Of a stretch of DNA of 64,000 nt, positions 9,171-18,108 are shown one piece after another. Made by a program: the position numbers and the translations under genes. Within the stretch, counting starts at the first letter, position 1. Each line of letters opens with the position of its first letter. The notes below the pieces were generated by a model, which was not told the origin of the DNA, did no database searches, and worked only from the letters and a program-made list of their open reading frames with translations. Origin of the DNA: KACC-23026 sp963829575 (lineage in GTDB: Bacteria; Bacillota; Bacilli; Bacillales; Sporolactobacillaceae); the NCBI GenBank assembly GCA_963829575.1, contig CAWHJF010000016.1:1-64000 (forward strand), read 5' to 3'.

Positions 9171-10847
9171 ATGAAACCAAAAATCTCGTTTGATCGATCT
9201 TGGCACAGTGATCTTGAAAAATATATCGAGGCAGATGGCCCTTGGGCAGATTGGAATATGTTCCAACTCGCCAATGAAGCGGAATCTCAATTGTCTGTCC
9301 CAAACTTTGAAGGGTTGGTCGCGCCACAGCATCTTCCGGAACTCAAACTTTTACCCCATCAAGTGGACACCGCACAAACCGTCATTGAAAAAATGCACGG
9401 AAAAGCGATTCTAGCAGATGAAGTGGGGTTAGGTAAAACGATCGAAGCTGGTCTCATTATGAAAGAATATATGATTCGTGGATTAGCTAAAAAAATCTTA
9501 ATCCTAGTCCCCGCTTCCCTTGTGCTTCAGTGGGCCAATGAATTGAACCAAAAGTTTTTTATTCCCGCTGTTCCACAGAGAAAATCGTACGTTTGGGAAC
9601 AATGTGATGTGGTGATCTCATCGATTGATACCGCCAAGCGCAACCCGCATGCTGACCTTATTTTACAACAAGACTATGATCTTGTGATTATCGATGAAGC
9701 CCATAAGCTCAAAAATCACAAAACCAAAAACCATCAATTTATTAAACAGATTAAAAAGAAATTTTGTCTCCTATTAACCGCAACCCCCGTTCAAAACCGT
9801 TTGGAAGAGCTCTATTATCTCATCTCACTATTGAAACCGGGTTATCTCGGTGATGCAGAGACGTTCTTCCAGAAATATAAAGAAGGGAAAAATGCGGTTA
9901 AAAATGAAGACACCTTAAAACGTTTAGTAAATCAAGTCATGGTTCGAAATCGTCGAAAAGACACGGAATTTAACTGGTCCAAGCGTCGTATTCAATCCAT
10001 TGATATTGTATTAACGGAAGAAGAAAAGGCGCTGCATGAAGAAATCGAAAAACTTCGGCACGCCGACATTCTCAAAGGCTTCCCTCTTATTACATTGAAA
10101 AGAGAAGCCTGTTCTAGTAAAGAAGCAGTCTTTATGACCTTGAAAAACATGCTCGACAAACACGACAATGCCCCTATGTTGCAACAGACCCTTGCCCCAC
10201 TTCTTCAAACCTTACAAACCGTAAAAATTAATTCTAAGGCTGAGAAAGTCATGGACTTGATTCGAACCATTGATGATAAAGTGATCATTTTTACTGAATA
10301 TCGGGCTACGCAACTCTATCTTCAATGGTATTTAAAGCAACACGGGATTACATCAGTACCATTTAGGGGTGGTTTTAAACGAAGCAAAAAAGATTGGATG
10401 CAGCAATTGTTTAAAAATAATGCGCAAGTGTTAATTGCAACCGAAGCGGGCGGTGAAGGAATTAACCTGCAATTCTGTCAGCACGTCATCAATTATGACT
10501 TGCCTTGGAATCCCATGCGACTCGAACAGCGGATCGGCCGCGTCCACCGTCTTGGTCAAGAAAAAGATGTCCACATCTATAATTTCGCAATAAAAAATAC
10601 AGTTGAAGAACATATCTTGCATTTACTCTATGACAAAATCAACTTGTTTGAAAATGTCATTGGCGAATTGGATGAGATTCTTGAACGACTTGATTTAAAA
10701 CGCATTGATCAAGAGATTGCTGCGATTTTCAACGAGTCTGAATCCGCAGGCGAAATCAAAATCAAATTTGATAATTTAACAAGTGTGATTAATTCAGAAC
10801 GATTCGAAGAGGAGGAGGCCATCGATGCGACAGGAAGCGATTCATAA
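9171..10847 (+). CDS. yqhH: SNF2-family (RapA/HepA-like) helicase YqhH
   Basis: This is a SWI2/SNF2 ATPase predicted to translocate on DNA and remodel protein-DNA complexes. Motifs in order: ADEVGLGKTIEAG (Walker A, near residue 85), VIIDEAHKLKN (DEAH, near 170), LLTATPVQNRLEELY (near 205), IIFTEYRATQLYLQW (near 370), IATEAGGEGINLQF (near 425) and RLEQRIGRVHRLGQ (near 455). ATG at 9171 is chosen because GGGAGGG ends five bases upstream; the in-frame GTG two codons earlier overlaps that site. The arrangement divergent from gcvT matches B. subtilis. The next gene starts inside its last 23 bases, so the two are translationally coupled. The biological role is unknown. Confidence 0.88.
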   Translation: MKPKISFDRSWHSDLEKYIEADGPWADWNMFQLANEAESQLSVPNFEGLVAPQHLPELKLLPHQVDTAQTVIEKMHGKAILADEVGLGKTIEAGLIMKEYMIRGLAKKILILVPASLVLQWANELNQKFFIPAVPQRKSYVWEQCDVVISSIDTAKRNPHADLILQQDYDLVIIDEAHKLKNHKTKNHQFIKQIKKKFCLLLTATPVQNRLEELYYLISLLKPGYLGDAETFFQKYKEGKNAVKNEDTLKRLVNQVMVRNRRKDTEFNWSKRRIQSIDIVLTEEEKALHEEIEKLRHADILKGFPLITLKREACSSKEAVFMTLKNMLDKHDNAPMLQQTLAPLLQTLQTVKINSKAEKVMDLIRTIDDKVIIFTEYRATQLYLQWYLKQHGITSVPFRGGFKRSKKDWMQQLFKNNAQVLIATEAGGEGINLQFCQHVINYDLPWNPMRLEQRIGRVHRLGQEKDVHIYNFAIKNTVEEHILHLLYDKINLFENVIGELDEILERLDLKRIDQEIAAIFNESESAGEIKIKFDNLTSVINSERFEEEEAIDATGSDS

Positions 10848-11619
10848 TTTTCTAGAGACGTATTTTCAAACGAGCGGTTGTGACATTTTGGACTCTCGCC
10901 CCAATTTTTTAAAGGTGAAATTAAACATAGAGATGGACAAACTCTTGATGAATCGTCCTTTTTATTGGCATTATATTGAGCGGATTGGCGGAGAACCCGA
11001 AACACAAACGCTCACCTTAAAAACCGCCATGACAGGCGATGAGGGGGAAGTCATTCATTTTGGCTCTCCTCGGCTCCACCAAATCTTCCATAGTACAAAG
11101 GAAATGGGACGTTATATCCGACTCTATCAAGACGTCGATCGACCAAATCAGCGTACCTCACTTCACCCTTGGCTTTGTGTGAATACCAAAATCAGTTATT
11201 GTTGTGATTTAAAAAAAGACATGCTGCTCTCTCTCGGTTTAAATCTTTTGAATGGAACGATTGTTCGAGATTTCTATGATACGGTAAAGATCCTTGAGCT
11301 CACGCCAAAAATACCTGATTTTTGTTACACGATGAGTCCGATGATTAAGCCAATTAGTGGTCTCAAACGCATTGAAGGGATTATCCAGAAGTTATTGGAG
11401 GAAGAAGATCATAAATGGGCTGAGGCCGCCAACATGCGTTGGAATAATGATCTCGAACTGCTCAACCGATTCTATGAAGTCTTAGAAGACACAGATGAAG
11501 ATGAGTTGAAGGATAACTATGAAAAAGAAAAAGAAGCTTTAAGATTACAGTATGAACCACATATTGATGTGAAAATTTTAAATGGCGGCCTATTTTATTT
11601 AGCTTCGGACACTTTATAA
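10825..11619 (+). CDS. yqhG: YqhG family protein, partner of the SNF2 helicase
   Basis: I recognise this 264-residue protein by position and style as YqhG, which follows yqhH in B. subtilis. No catalytic motif is visible. It is soluble, with an alpha/beta N-terminal half (about residues 1-170) and a charged, helical C-terminal half rich in Glu and Lys around 190-250. The start has GAGGAGGAGG 5-14 bases upstream and overlaps yqhH by 23 bases, pointing to coupled synthesis and perhaps a complex. A bidirectional terminator follows. The function is not known to me; an accessory subunit of YqhH is inference. Confidence 0.75.
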   Translation: MRQEAIHNFLETYFQTSGCDILDSRPNFLKVKLNIEMDKLLMNRPFYWHYIERIGGEPETQTLTLKTAMTGDEGEVIHFGSPRLHQIFHSTKEMGRYIRLYQDVDRPNQRTSLHPWLCVNTKISYCCDLKKDMLLSLGLNLLNGTIVRDFYDTVKILELTPKIPDFCYTMSPMIKPISGLKRIEGIIQKLLEEEDHKWAEAANMRWNNDLELLNRFYEVLEDTDEDELKDNYEKEKEALRLQYEPHIDVKILNGGLFYLASDTL

Positions 11620-11634
11620 GGAAAAAACCCTAAA

Positions 11635-11665
11635 AAAAGAAAGCCAATGCGGCTTTCTTCTTTTC
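11635..11665. terminator. Bidirectional terminator between yqhG and moaA
   Basis: The stem GAAAGCC/GGCTTTC with a five-base loop is flanked by an A-run on the left and TTCTTTTCTT on the right. It can serve both convergent genes. Confidence 0.75.
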
Positions 11666-12676
11666 TTATCCTCCAATATAGGACATTTCAATTTTTTCTT
11701 TACGACCCGACTCTCGTCGCTCATCCGAGTAGCGATCTTGGCGGTTCGTCCATATTTTACCAATAAAATCGACTAACTCTTGATCCGTTGCCCCGTTTCG
11801 CATTGGATTTCGGAGACTCTGGCCTTTTGAAGCAAACAAGCATGTGTAGAGCGAGCCATCGGCTGATAACCGTGCACGCGTGCAACTGCTACAAAACGCT
11901 TCCGTTACCGAAGATATAATGCCAAATTCATCATCTGTACCCTTGAGCTTGAAACGCTTGGCCACTTCTCCATAATAATTGGACTCGAGTGGTTCAATCG
12001 AATGGTGTTTACCAATTGTTTCCAATATTTGCTCCTTGGTCACCACTTGATTCAATGACCATCCATTTGAATTACCGACATCCATAAATTCTATAAAACG
12101 AAGAATCCGTCCGGTTCCTCTGAAAAACTCCACCATTGGAACAATTTGATCTTCGTTGATTCCTTTTTGGACCATCATATTCACTTTGACTTTTAATCCT
12201 GCAGCCTCTGCTGCCTCAATTCCATCGAGTACTTTCCTTACACCAATACCTTGACCATTTATTTGACCAAAGCGAGCATCATCTAGCGCATCTAGACTCA
12301 CCGTTACACGCTCAAGTCCTGCTTTTTTTAGCTTTTCTGCCATTTTAGGCAGTAACACACCATTCGTCGTCATGGCGAGATCCTGTACACCATCGATTTG
12401 GGTTAAAAGACCGATCAGTTGATCTAAGTCTCTCCGCATCAGAGGTTCTCCCCCTGTAATTCGAAGCTTTCGCACACCTTGTTGAACAAACAGAGTCGAA
12501 AGTCTCGCAATTTCTTCAAACGATAAAAGTTCACTTCGTTTTAAGAAGGGATAGTCCTTTCCAAAAACCTCTGCCGGCATGCAATATTGGCATCTAAAAT
12601 TACAACGATCCGTCACAGAAATCCGAAGATCTTGTAAGGGGCGATGATAAGTATCTAAAAGATTTGATTCCGTCAT
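11666..12676 (-). CDS. moaA: GTP 3',8-cyclase MoaA (molybdenum cofactor synthesis)
   Basis: MoaA is a radical-SAM enzyme that, with MoaC, turns GTP into cyclic pyranopterin monophosphate. The first cluster is CNFRCQYC (CX3CX2C, near residue 24). The RITGGEPLMRRDL motif follows. The second cluster lies in SSCTRARLSADGSLYTC near residue 265, and the chain ends in the functional Gly-Gly (YIGG). ATG at 12676 is chosen because GAGGAGG sits just upstream; the resulting 336 residues match the family. The longer ORF upstream is not needed. No other moa genes are adjacent, although mobA lies at 25907-26500. Confidence 0.93.
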   Translation of the reverse strand: MTESNLLDTYHRPLQDLRISVTDRCNFRCQYCMPAEVFGKDYPFLKRSELLSFEEIARLSTLFVQQGVRKLRITGGEPLMRRDLDQLIGLLTQIDGVQDLAMTTNGVLLPKMAEKLKKAGLERVTVSLDALDDARFGQINGQGIGVRKVLDGIEAAEAAGLKVKVNMMVQKGINEDQIVPMVEFFRGTGRILRFIEFMDVGNSNGWSLNQVVTKEQILETIGKHHSIEPLESNYYGEVAKRFKLKGTDDEFGIISSVTEAFCSSCTRARLSADGSLYTCLFASKGQSLRNPMRNGATDQELVDFIGKIWTNRQDRYSDERRESGRKEKIEMSYIGG

Positions 12677-12969
12677 AATACGGCCTCCTCTAGTCCCTAT
12701 TCTAACATGATTCCCTGCTGGTCCGAAACTTTTTAGTTCGTCATGTCTCCCAAGAATCTGACACCCAAATATAAAAAACACTTGAATTATTTCCTAGGCA
12801 AGCGCAGAAAAGGACAAGAATCGACAGTTTTATCTTTTTGTAGGCTCATTTGGTTTAACTGTTTGGTGAACAACCTTTGATTTTTTTCCTTATTTTAGGT
12901 ACGATTTCTTTGAAGCCTAGAATCAAAATTTGAAGCCATGATTTAAAAATCACTTTAAAGGAGTCCATC

Positions 12970-13395
12970 ATGTTTAAACAAGAGATCACCGTTCGATTTA
13001 ATGACTGTGACCCAATGGGCCATGTCAATAATGCTGTGTATTATACATATTTTGAAGAAGCTCGTACGGACATCTTTCAACTGTTTAATCCAGACCTTAA
13101 CCTTCGAACATGGAATTTAATCGTTGCTTCCACTCAATGCGATTACTTACATGAAGCGCTTTACGCCGAAAAATTAACGGTTTGGACATGGATCGGTCAT
13201 ATAGGACGATCTAGCTTTGATTGTGAGCATGCGATTCAAAATGCAGAAGGAAAGTGGCTAGCAAGAGGAAAGGGAACGCTTTTAGGCTACAACTTTGAGA
13301 CGAAACTTTCCGTTCCATTGACCGATGAATTAAGAGCTGAACTTCTAATCCACAATGAGCCGCCAAAAGATGTTCCTCGGCTAAGAGGTTCGTGA
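12970..13395 (+). CDS. Acyl-CoA thioesterase, hotdog fold (YbgC/FcbC type)
   Basis: Hotdog thioesterases hydrolyse acyl-CoA. The 141-residue protein starts FKQEITVRFNDCDPMGHVNN, which contains the catalytic Asp (D-x-M-G-H-V-N-N) of the 4-hydroxybenzoyl-CoA thioesterase group, then YYTYFEEARTD. The length suits a single hotdog domain. AAAGGAG lies eight bases before ATG. It stands alone between moaA and the comG operon. The substrate cannot be deduced. Confidence 0.8.
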   Translation: MFKQEITVRFNDCDPMGHVNNAVYYTYFEEARTDIFQLFNPDLNLRTWNLIVASTQCDYLHEALYAEKLTVWTWIGHIGRSSFDCEHAIQNAEGKWLARGKGTLLGYNFETKLSVPLTDELRAELLIHNEPPKDVPRLRGS

Positions 13396-13402
13396 TTTCA
13401 CC

Positions 13403-13456
13403 AGAATAAAAGAGAGTGAGCCGATTCAACTGCGTGTTTAATCGGCGGCTCATCTT
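13403..13456 (+). terminator. Possible weak terminator after the thioesterase gene
   Basis: GAGCCG and CGGCTC can pair across a large imperfect loop, followed by ATCTTT. The T-tract is poor, so termination here is uncertain. Confidence 0.35.
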
Positions 13457-13566
13457 TCCCTACCTCAGAGAATTGTCTTCTTTCCTAACGATTTTTCGAC
13501 AAAAAAGAGGACTTCGTTCGAGATTGTCGAATCTTTTACGTGAGAAATAGGAAAGAAGGTGTTCTA

Positions 13567-14640
13567 TTGCATGAAATTGAAACACGTGCCCAATCCCTAA
13601 TCAAAGCAGCCTGGGAAGTCAATGCCTCTGATATCCATTTTGTCCCCCATCCCTCAACCTTTCTTATTGAATTTCGCGTCAATAGTCATTTGTACGAATT
13701 CGACATTCTGCCCCTTGAAGAAGCCAATCGACTCGTTTCCCATTTCAAATTCCGAGCTGGTATGGATCTTGGTGATCATCGGCACCCACAAAACGGCGCC
13801 TGCGAGCATTGGATCCAAACTCATCTCCTCCATCTTCGCTTCTCGACTCTGCCCATCTCCGGCCAAGAAAGTCTTGTCATCCGCTTACTTCCACAAACTC
13901 AATCCAGCCAACTCCAAGAGCTCACTTTATTCTCTGAAACTAGCCACCAACTCCATTCCTTACTCAATTATAATAGCGGTTTGATCCTCATTGCAGGTCC
14001 TACAGGAGCCGGAAAAACCACCACTTTATATGCTTTATTAGAAGAGGCCAAAAAGCGTTATAATTCCAGAATTATTACCCTTGAAGACCCGGTTGAAAAA
14101 CGACATCCTCAATTTGTCCAAATGGAAGTGAATGACGCGGCCAACCTAACCTTTTATTCTGGATTTAAAGCGATTCTAAGACATGATCCTGATATTATCA
14201 TGATCGGTGAAATCCGCGACCGAGACACGGCGACAGTCGCGATACGGGCTGCACTTTCTGGAAAGCTCGTCCTCTCAACCGTCCATGCGATTGATTCAAT
14301 TGGCGCCATTCATCGCCTGGTCGAGCTAGGGATCTCTCGCTTCGATCTAAAAGAGACCCTTATCGGCGTCACAGCCCAGCGGTTGATCACGATTCAATGT
14401 CCTCATTGCGGGCCCATATGTAAAAAAGAGTGTCGAAAACGTTTATCCCCTCATCAAAAACGGACTGCGCTCATCGAAATCCTAATGGGTATGCCCCTTC
14501 ACCATGTTATAGCCAACGCCCAAAGTAAGCGTCATTCTTTCAAACGCATGGATGATTACTACGAACAAGCACATGCTCTAGGCTATATCTCCTCTGAGGT
14601 GAAAATGGATTATGATCAACATCCGACATTATTCCGATAG
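13567..14640 (+). CDS. comGA: Competence ATPase ComGA (PilB/GspE family)
   Basis: ComGA is the cytoplasmic ATPase that drives assembly of the competence pseudopilus for DNA uptake. It shows ASDIHFVP near residue 20, Walker A GPTGAGKTTTLY near 142, the Asp box ITLEDPVEKR, Walker B DPDIIMIGEIRDRDTA near 205, and a C-terminal cysteine cluster (CPHCGPICKKEC). TTG at 13567 is chosen over the upstream GTG at 13540 because GAAAGAAGG precedes it. It also gives 357 residues, with the ASDIH block at the same distance from the start as I recall for B. subtilis ComGA. The gene overlaps comGB by 29 bases. No obvious ComK box was found upstream. Confidence 0.93.
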   Translation: MHEIETRAQSLIKAAWEVNASDIHFVPHPSTFLIEFRVNSHLYEFDILPLEEANRLVSHFKFRAGMDLGDHRHPQNGACEHWIQTHLLHLRFSTLPISGQESLVIRLLPQTQSSQLQELTLFSETSHQLHSLLNYNSGLILIAGPTGAGKTTTLYALLEEAKKRYNSRIITLEDPVEKRHPQFVQMEVNDAANLTFYSGFKAILRHDPDIIMIGEIRDRDTATVAIRAALSGKLVLSTVHAIDSIGAIHRLVELGISRFDLKETLIGVTAQRLITIQCPHCGPICKKECRKRLSPHQKRTALIEILMGMPLHHVIANAQSKRHSFKRMDDYYEQAHALGYISSEVKMDYDQHPTLFR

Positions 14641-15658
14641 GTGGACCCAAAGCGAACAAGCCCAATTCCTTCTTAATCTAAGCCTTTGTTTGGACCAAGG
14701 TTTTCCGCTTTACGAAGCGATCCTCCTCCAACAAGCCGAGGCCCGTCCGGCCGTCAAAAAACGGATTCACACAATGATTCAACAACTTGAATTGGGACAT
14801 CCTGTTCCTAAAGTCTTTCACGATCTTAAATTCCCACGTGAGGTCACAGTGTTTCTCCATTTCACTAATCAAGCCGGGCTTCTCTCGGAAGGGTTCCAAA
14901 GTGCTGGCATACTCTTAAAAAAGCAGAATGAACGTAAGGCACGCATTCAACAACTTTTAAGATATCCACTCTTCTTATTTTGGATTCTTGGGGTAATGGG
15001 CTATATTATCATCCGACACCTCCTACCGAACTTCAACACCTTATATACGTCCATGGCGTTATCCTTACCCCCTCTGTCTCACCTCATTTTATCGATCAGC
15101 TTAAAGCTACCCGTGATTTTAACGGGGGTGATGGGCCTATCCCTCCTACTCCTAATAGGGTCTTGGTTGCTCAATAAGCGTCTGTCTATAGAAAAACGGC
15201 TCCTCATTCTTGTTAAACTACCCGTTATTTCCTATTTAGTCCGCTTGCGTCTAACCTCTCATTTTGCAACCCATTTTGGATCTCTTCTTTCAGTTGGCAT
15301 GCCCATCAACCAAGCGCTTCACCTTATGTCTGAACAAACCTACCACCCTTTTCTACAAGCTGAGGCCGAATATATTACAAAGCAACTAAACGAAGGCTCA
15401 AGTTTGCCCAGCGTGTTTGCCGCACGCCCCTTTTATACGCGTGACTTTCCGACCGTCATTCAAAACGGGGCAGGAAACGCAAGGCTTGGACTCATGTTGT
15501 CCGACTACAGCAATATCCTATTTAAGACGTTTGAAGAGCGTACAACACGTTATATGATGCTAATCCAGCCGATCTGTTTCTTTTTGTTTGGTGGATTTAT
15601 TCTCACCATGTTCCTCAGTATTTTGTTGCCAATGTTTGACCTAATCAAAGGACTCTAG
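14612..15658 (+). CDS. comGB: Competence membrane protein ComGB (PilC/GspF family)
   Basis: ComGB is the polytopic inner-membrane platform of the competence pseudopilus. The 348-residue protein has two related T2SSF halves (about 10-130 and 210-330), each with the leucine-rich cytosolic helices, and three to four membrane segments near residues 117-137, 160-190 and 315-345. FGSLLSVGMPINQALHLM is the typical second-half signature. Its start lies inside comGA, with GAGGTG about 12 bases upstream, so translation is coupled. Confidence 0.9.
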   Translation: MINIRHYSDRWTQSEQAQFLLNLSLCLDQGFPLYEAILLQQAEARPAVKKRIHTMIQQLELGHPVPKVFHDLKFPREVTVFLHFTNQAGLLSEGFQSAGILLKKQNERKARIQQLLRYPLFLFWILGVMGYIIIRHLLPNFNTLYTSMALSLPPLSHLILSISLKLPVILTGVMGLSLLLLIGSWLLNKRLSIEKRLLILVKLPVISYLVRLRLTSHFATHFGSLLSVGMPINQALHLMSEQTYHPFLQAEAEYITKQLNEGSSLPSVFAARPFYTRDFPTVIQNGAGNARLGLMLSDYSNILFKTFEERTTRYMMLIQPICFFLFGGFILTMFLSILLPMFDLIKGL

Positions 15659-15694
15659 AAAAACCCAAAAACCAATTGGAAGGAAGAAAATCGA

Positions 15695-16012
15695 ATGATC
15701 GTTTTAAAACACGTGTTTAACCAAAAAGCCTTCACCATGATTGAAATGATGATTGTATTGTTAATTATTTCCATACTTCTTTTAATTGCTGTTCCCAACA
15801 TGACAAAATCTAACACCGTTGTGAAACAAAAAAGTTGTGAAGCAACGGTGAAACTTCTACAAAGCGAGGTTGCCCAATATGAAATGGAAACCAATCAACC
15901 TTTGCCTGATCTCGCTACCCTTCAAACGGAAGGTTATGTCGATCAAATCACATGCCCGGATGGAGGACAATTAGTACTCGAAAATGATATCGTGAAACGT
16001 GAGAACCCCTAA
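15695..16012 (+). CDS. comGC: Major competence pseudopilin ComGC
   Basis: ComGC is the main subunit of the pseudopilus, processed by the prepilin peptidase ComC. The class III signal reads QKAFTMIEMMIVLLIISILL, with Phe at +1 and the required Glu at +5. Here Ala rather than Gly is at -1, an accepted but less common variant. Two cysteines (KKSCEAT-type and QITCPDG) match the intramolecular disulfide of B. subtilis ComGC. GGAAGGAAG lies before ATG. The sequence YVDQITCPDGGQL near the end is family-typical. Confidence 0.92.
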   Translation: MIVLKHVFNQKAFTMIEMMIVLLIISILLLIAVPNMTKSNTVVKQKSCEATVKLLQSEVAQYEMETNQPLPDLATLQTEGYVDQITCPDGGQLVLENDIVKRENP

Positions 16013-16013
16013 A

Positions 16014-16469
16014 ATGGTCCGATTCATTCAATCCTTCAATAATCAGAAGGGCTATCTTCTATTAGAAACGTTGATCACCGCTTCGATCTTACTCAGCCTA
16101 TTACCCGTTGTGGCGCTTAAGAGTGCCGTGTGGTTTGATGAGGAAGCCGCCGATCAGTTCCTCCAATCCTATGAAACGCTGTTATATGATGCCCAATTAA
16201 CCGCATTGAGTGAACGAAAAACCGTCAACGTTGAATTAAACGAGGGCACACATGAAGCGTATGCCTTTATCTCGCCATCCTCACACATCCAGACCCTACA
16301 AGCACCTTCCACTCTTCATTTTCAAGCGGGTAGTCTGCCATTAAAGATCCGCTTTACTTCACAAGGCACCATTGGCCAAGCCGGAACGTTCTTTATTTAC
16401 ACCCGTTCATCGCACTATCAGTTCACTTTTTTACTTGGGCAGGGGCGGTTTTATGTTAAGAAACAGTAA
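16014..16469 (+). CDS. comGD: Competence minor pseudopilin ComGD
   Basis: This minor pseudopilin of the DNA-uptake machine has the processing site QKGYLLLETLITASILLSLL: Gly at -1, an aromatic at +1 and Glu at +5, then a membrane helix. I prefer ATG at 16014 to the GTG at 15999. The ribosome binding site is weak in both cases, and translation may depend on coupling to comGC, which ends at 16012. The remaining ~110 residues have low similarity, as usual for ComGD. Confidence 0.8.
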   Translation: MVRFIQSFNNQKGYLLLETLITASILLSLLPVVALKSAVWFDEEAADQFLQSYETLLYDAQLTALSERKTVNVELNEGTHEAYAFISPSSHIQTLQAPSTLHFQAGSLPLKIRFTSQGTIGQAGTFFIYTRSSHYQFTFLLGQGRFYVKKQ

Positions 16470-16782
16470 TGGATTTACATTAACCGAATGCTTAGTTTCC
16501 TTGTTAATCCTAACCATTGGAATCCAATTTCTCCTGCCCGTATTGGTCAAAGCCCAAGTTGAAAGCCAAACGATCCATCAACATGAAACAGCGCTTATGC
16601 TGCTTCATAATGCACTCGTTCTTTGGGAAGAGAACGAGACACTTCCCCCAACGAATCTTGATTTGAATGGTGTTCATTATTATTACGATTGGCAATCACC
16701 CAAAACTGCGGTCATGAAACTCTGCATAAAATGGTCGGTTTCATCTTATCAACGTTCAGAATGCGGAGAACTTACACGATGA
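16453..16782 (+). CDS. comGE: Competence minor pseudopilin ComGE
   Basis: The 109-residue protein starts MLRNSNGFTLTECLVSLLIL, a canonical prepilin signal with Gly -1, Phe +1 and Glu +5. ATG at 16453 is supported by GGCAGGGGCGG just upstream and lies inside the end of comGD. The stop codon overlaps the comGF start (ATGA at 16779-16782), a classical coupling signal. Two cysteines near the C-terminus (KLCIKW, SECGEL) may form a disulfide. Confidence 0.82.
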   Translation: MLRNSNGFTLTECLVSLLILTIGIQFLLPVLVKAQVESQTIHQHETALMLLHNALVLWEENETLPPTNLDLNGVHYYYDWQSPKTAVMKLCIKWSVSSYQRSECGELTR

Positions 16783-17204
16783 CTCCAAACGATCGAGAAA
16801 AAGGCTTCACTCTGCTCTCAGCGATTCTCGCTCTATTTGCCCTTTGTATGACAATCCTGTTGATTTGCCAACTTAGAACGGTCATCCGCCATTTGGATCG
16901 TAACCCCCAAAAAAATTCCCCTGTGGTCTGGATCTCGGCTCATCAAATTGAAACGGAACTCTTAAACAGTACGACTGTTCAGATAACCAATCAGACCCTC
17001 ACATTTGTTTTAAATGACCAAACCATTAGCTATTCTCTACAAGGACTAAATCTCGTCCGACAACTCAATAACCAAGGCTATGAAATTGTTTTGCAAGATG
17101 TCTTATCGGTCGATTTTAAAAAAACAGGTTCGGTGATTTCCATGCGGCTGACAATGAAACAAGGAGGGCAATACACATGGCTTTTCTTATGCGAAAACAG
17201 TTGA
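16779..17204 (+). CDS. comGF: Competence protein ComGF
   Basis: ComGF is needed for transformation and is part of the minor pseudopilin complex. The 141-residue protein has a short N-terminus, a KGFTLLSAILALFALCMTIL hydrophobic stretch resembling a prepilin helix, and a beta-rich ectodomain. In place of the usual Glu at +5 it has Ser (GFTLLS), which fits the atypical nature of ComGF. ATG at 16779 overlaps the comGE stop and has CGGAG about ten bases upstream. Confidence 0.82.
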   Translation: MTPNDREKGFTLLSAILALFALCMTILLICQLRTVIRHLDRNPQKNSPVVWISAHQIETELLNSTTVQITNQTLTFVLNDQTISYSLQGLNLVRQLNNQGYEIVLQDVLSVDFKKTGSVISMRLTMKQGGQYTWLFLCENS

Positions 17205-17578
17205 AGGGATCAAGTGGATTTATTTTGCCACTTTCACTCGCTGTTCTTCTCACTTTATCTATGATTTGTTTCATGAGCCTTGACAGATTCGCACTCAATC
17301 AGACAGGATTAAAAGAAGAGAAACAAATCACCGACTCCTTTTTGTCCTTTCAATCGGCAAAGAACGATCTAATTTATCGGCTTAACACCGGTGCACCGTT
17401 AGCAACGGAAGGCCATTTATCAGAAGATCAACGAACTGTCACCTATACGATTCAGACCCTATCCTCTTACCGTCTACAAGTGACGCTCAAGCAACTCACA
17501 CAATCTAATTCTACTCTTGTGTCGTGGTTCGTTTATAATGAAGATACGAAGAAAATGGAAAAGTGGGTGACACAATGA
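17177..17578 (+). CDS. comGG: Competence protein ComGG
   Basis: This is the last pseudopilin-like gene of the operon. It begins MAFLMRKQLKGSSGFILPLS, then a membrane helix to about residue 38. There is no Glu at +5, which is normal for ComGG. The strong site AAGGAGGG precedes ATG, and the gene starts 28 bases before comGF ends. The 133-residue length is close to other ComGG proteins. The stop codon overlaps the aroK start. Confidence 0.82.
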   Translation: MAFLMRKQLKGSSGFILPLSLAVLLTLSMICFMSLDRFALNQTGLKEEKQITDSFLSFQSAKNDLIYRLNTGAPLATEGHLSEDQRTVTYTIQTLSSYRLQVTLKQLTQSNSTLVSWFVYNEDTKKMEKWVTQ

Positions 17579-18090
17579 CAACAGTTTTCTTAACCGGATT
17601 TATGGGTGCGGGGAAAACAACAATTGGACAGGCACTCTCCGTTGACTTATCCTTAAGTCTTTTTGATACGGATGACTTGATTGAAAAAGCATTGAATAAA
17701 ACCATCAATCAAATTTTTGCAGAAGAGGGAGAACTGGCATTTCGAAATTACGAAGAGCGGATTCTAGAGAAAGTCAGTGGGAAATCTGTGATTATTACAA
17801 CTGGAGGCGGGGTCGTAACACGTCAAAGTAATCGCCAAACCATGAAACAAAATGGGATTGTGATCTATCTTCATTCAGATCCCATGACCATTCTGGAACG
17901 TCTGAAGAACGATGAGAGCCGACCATTACTTAAATCCAATAATCAAGAACAAGTCATTGAACTTTTTGAAGCGCGTCTCCCCTATTACTTGGAAGCAGAT
18001 TACGTGGTCAATACCGTGGGAAAATCGATTGATACAATCGTCACAGAAATAACTGGGTTATTGTCTAGAGATGCAACATTTTGGGCATAA
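17575..18090 (+). CDS. aroK: Shikimate kinase
   Basis: AroK phosphorylates shikimate at the 3-hydroxyl in the chorismate pathway. Visible features are Walker A GFMGAGKTTIG near residue 8, the shikimate-binding DTDDLIE, FRNYEE (FRxxE), TTGGGVV near residue 80, and the lid Arg in DESRPLL. ATG at 17575 overlaps the comGG stop and has GTGGGTG upstream. The 171 residues match the family. The location after comGG is the same as in B. subtilis. Confidence 0.93.
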   Translation: MTTVFLTGFMGAGKTTIGQALSVDLSLSLFDTDDLIEKALNKTINQIFAEEGELAFRNYEERILEKVSGKSVIITTGGGVVTRQSNRQTMKQNGIVIYLHSDPMTILERLKNDESRPLLKSNNQEQVIELFEARLPYYLEADYVVNTVGKSIDTIVTEITGLLSRDATFWA

Positions 18091-18108
18091 TAATGTAAGG
18101 TGATTCCA

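Noticed and set aside
13396..13566. Search for a ComK box before comGA
   Set aside because: No AAAA-N5-TTTT pair found; only a TTTT-N4-AAAA stretch near 13492-13506.
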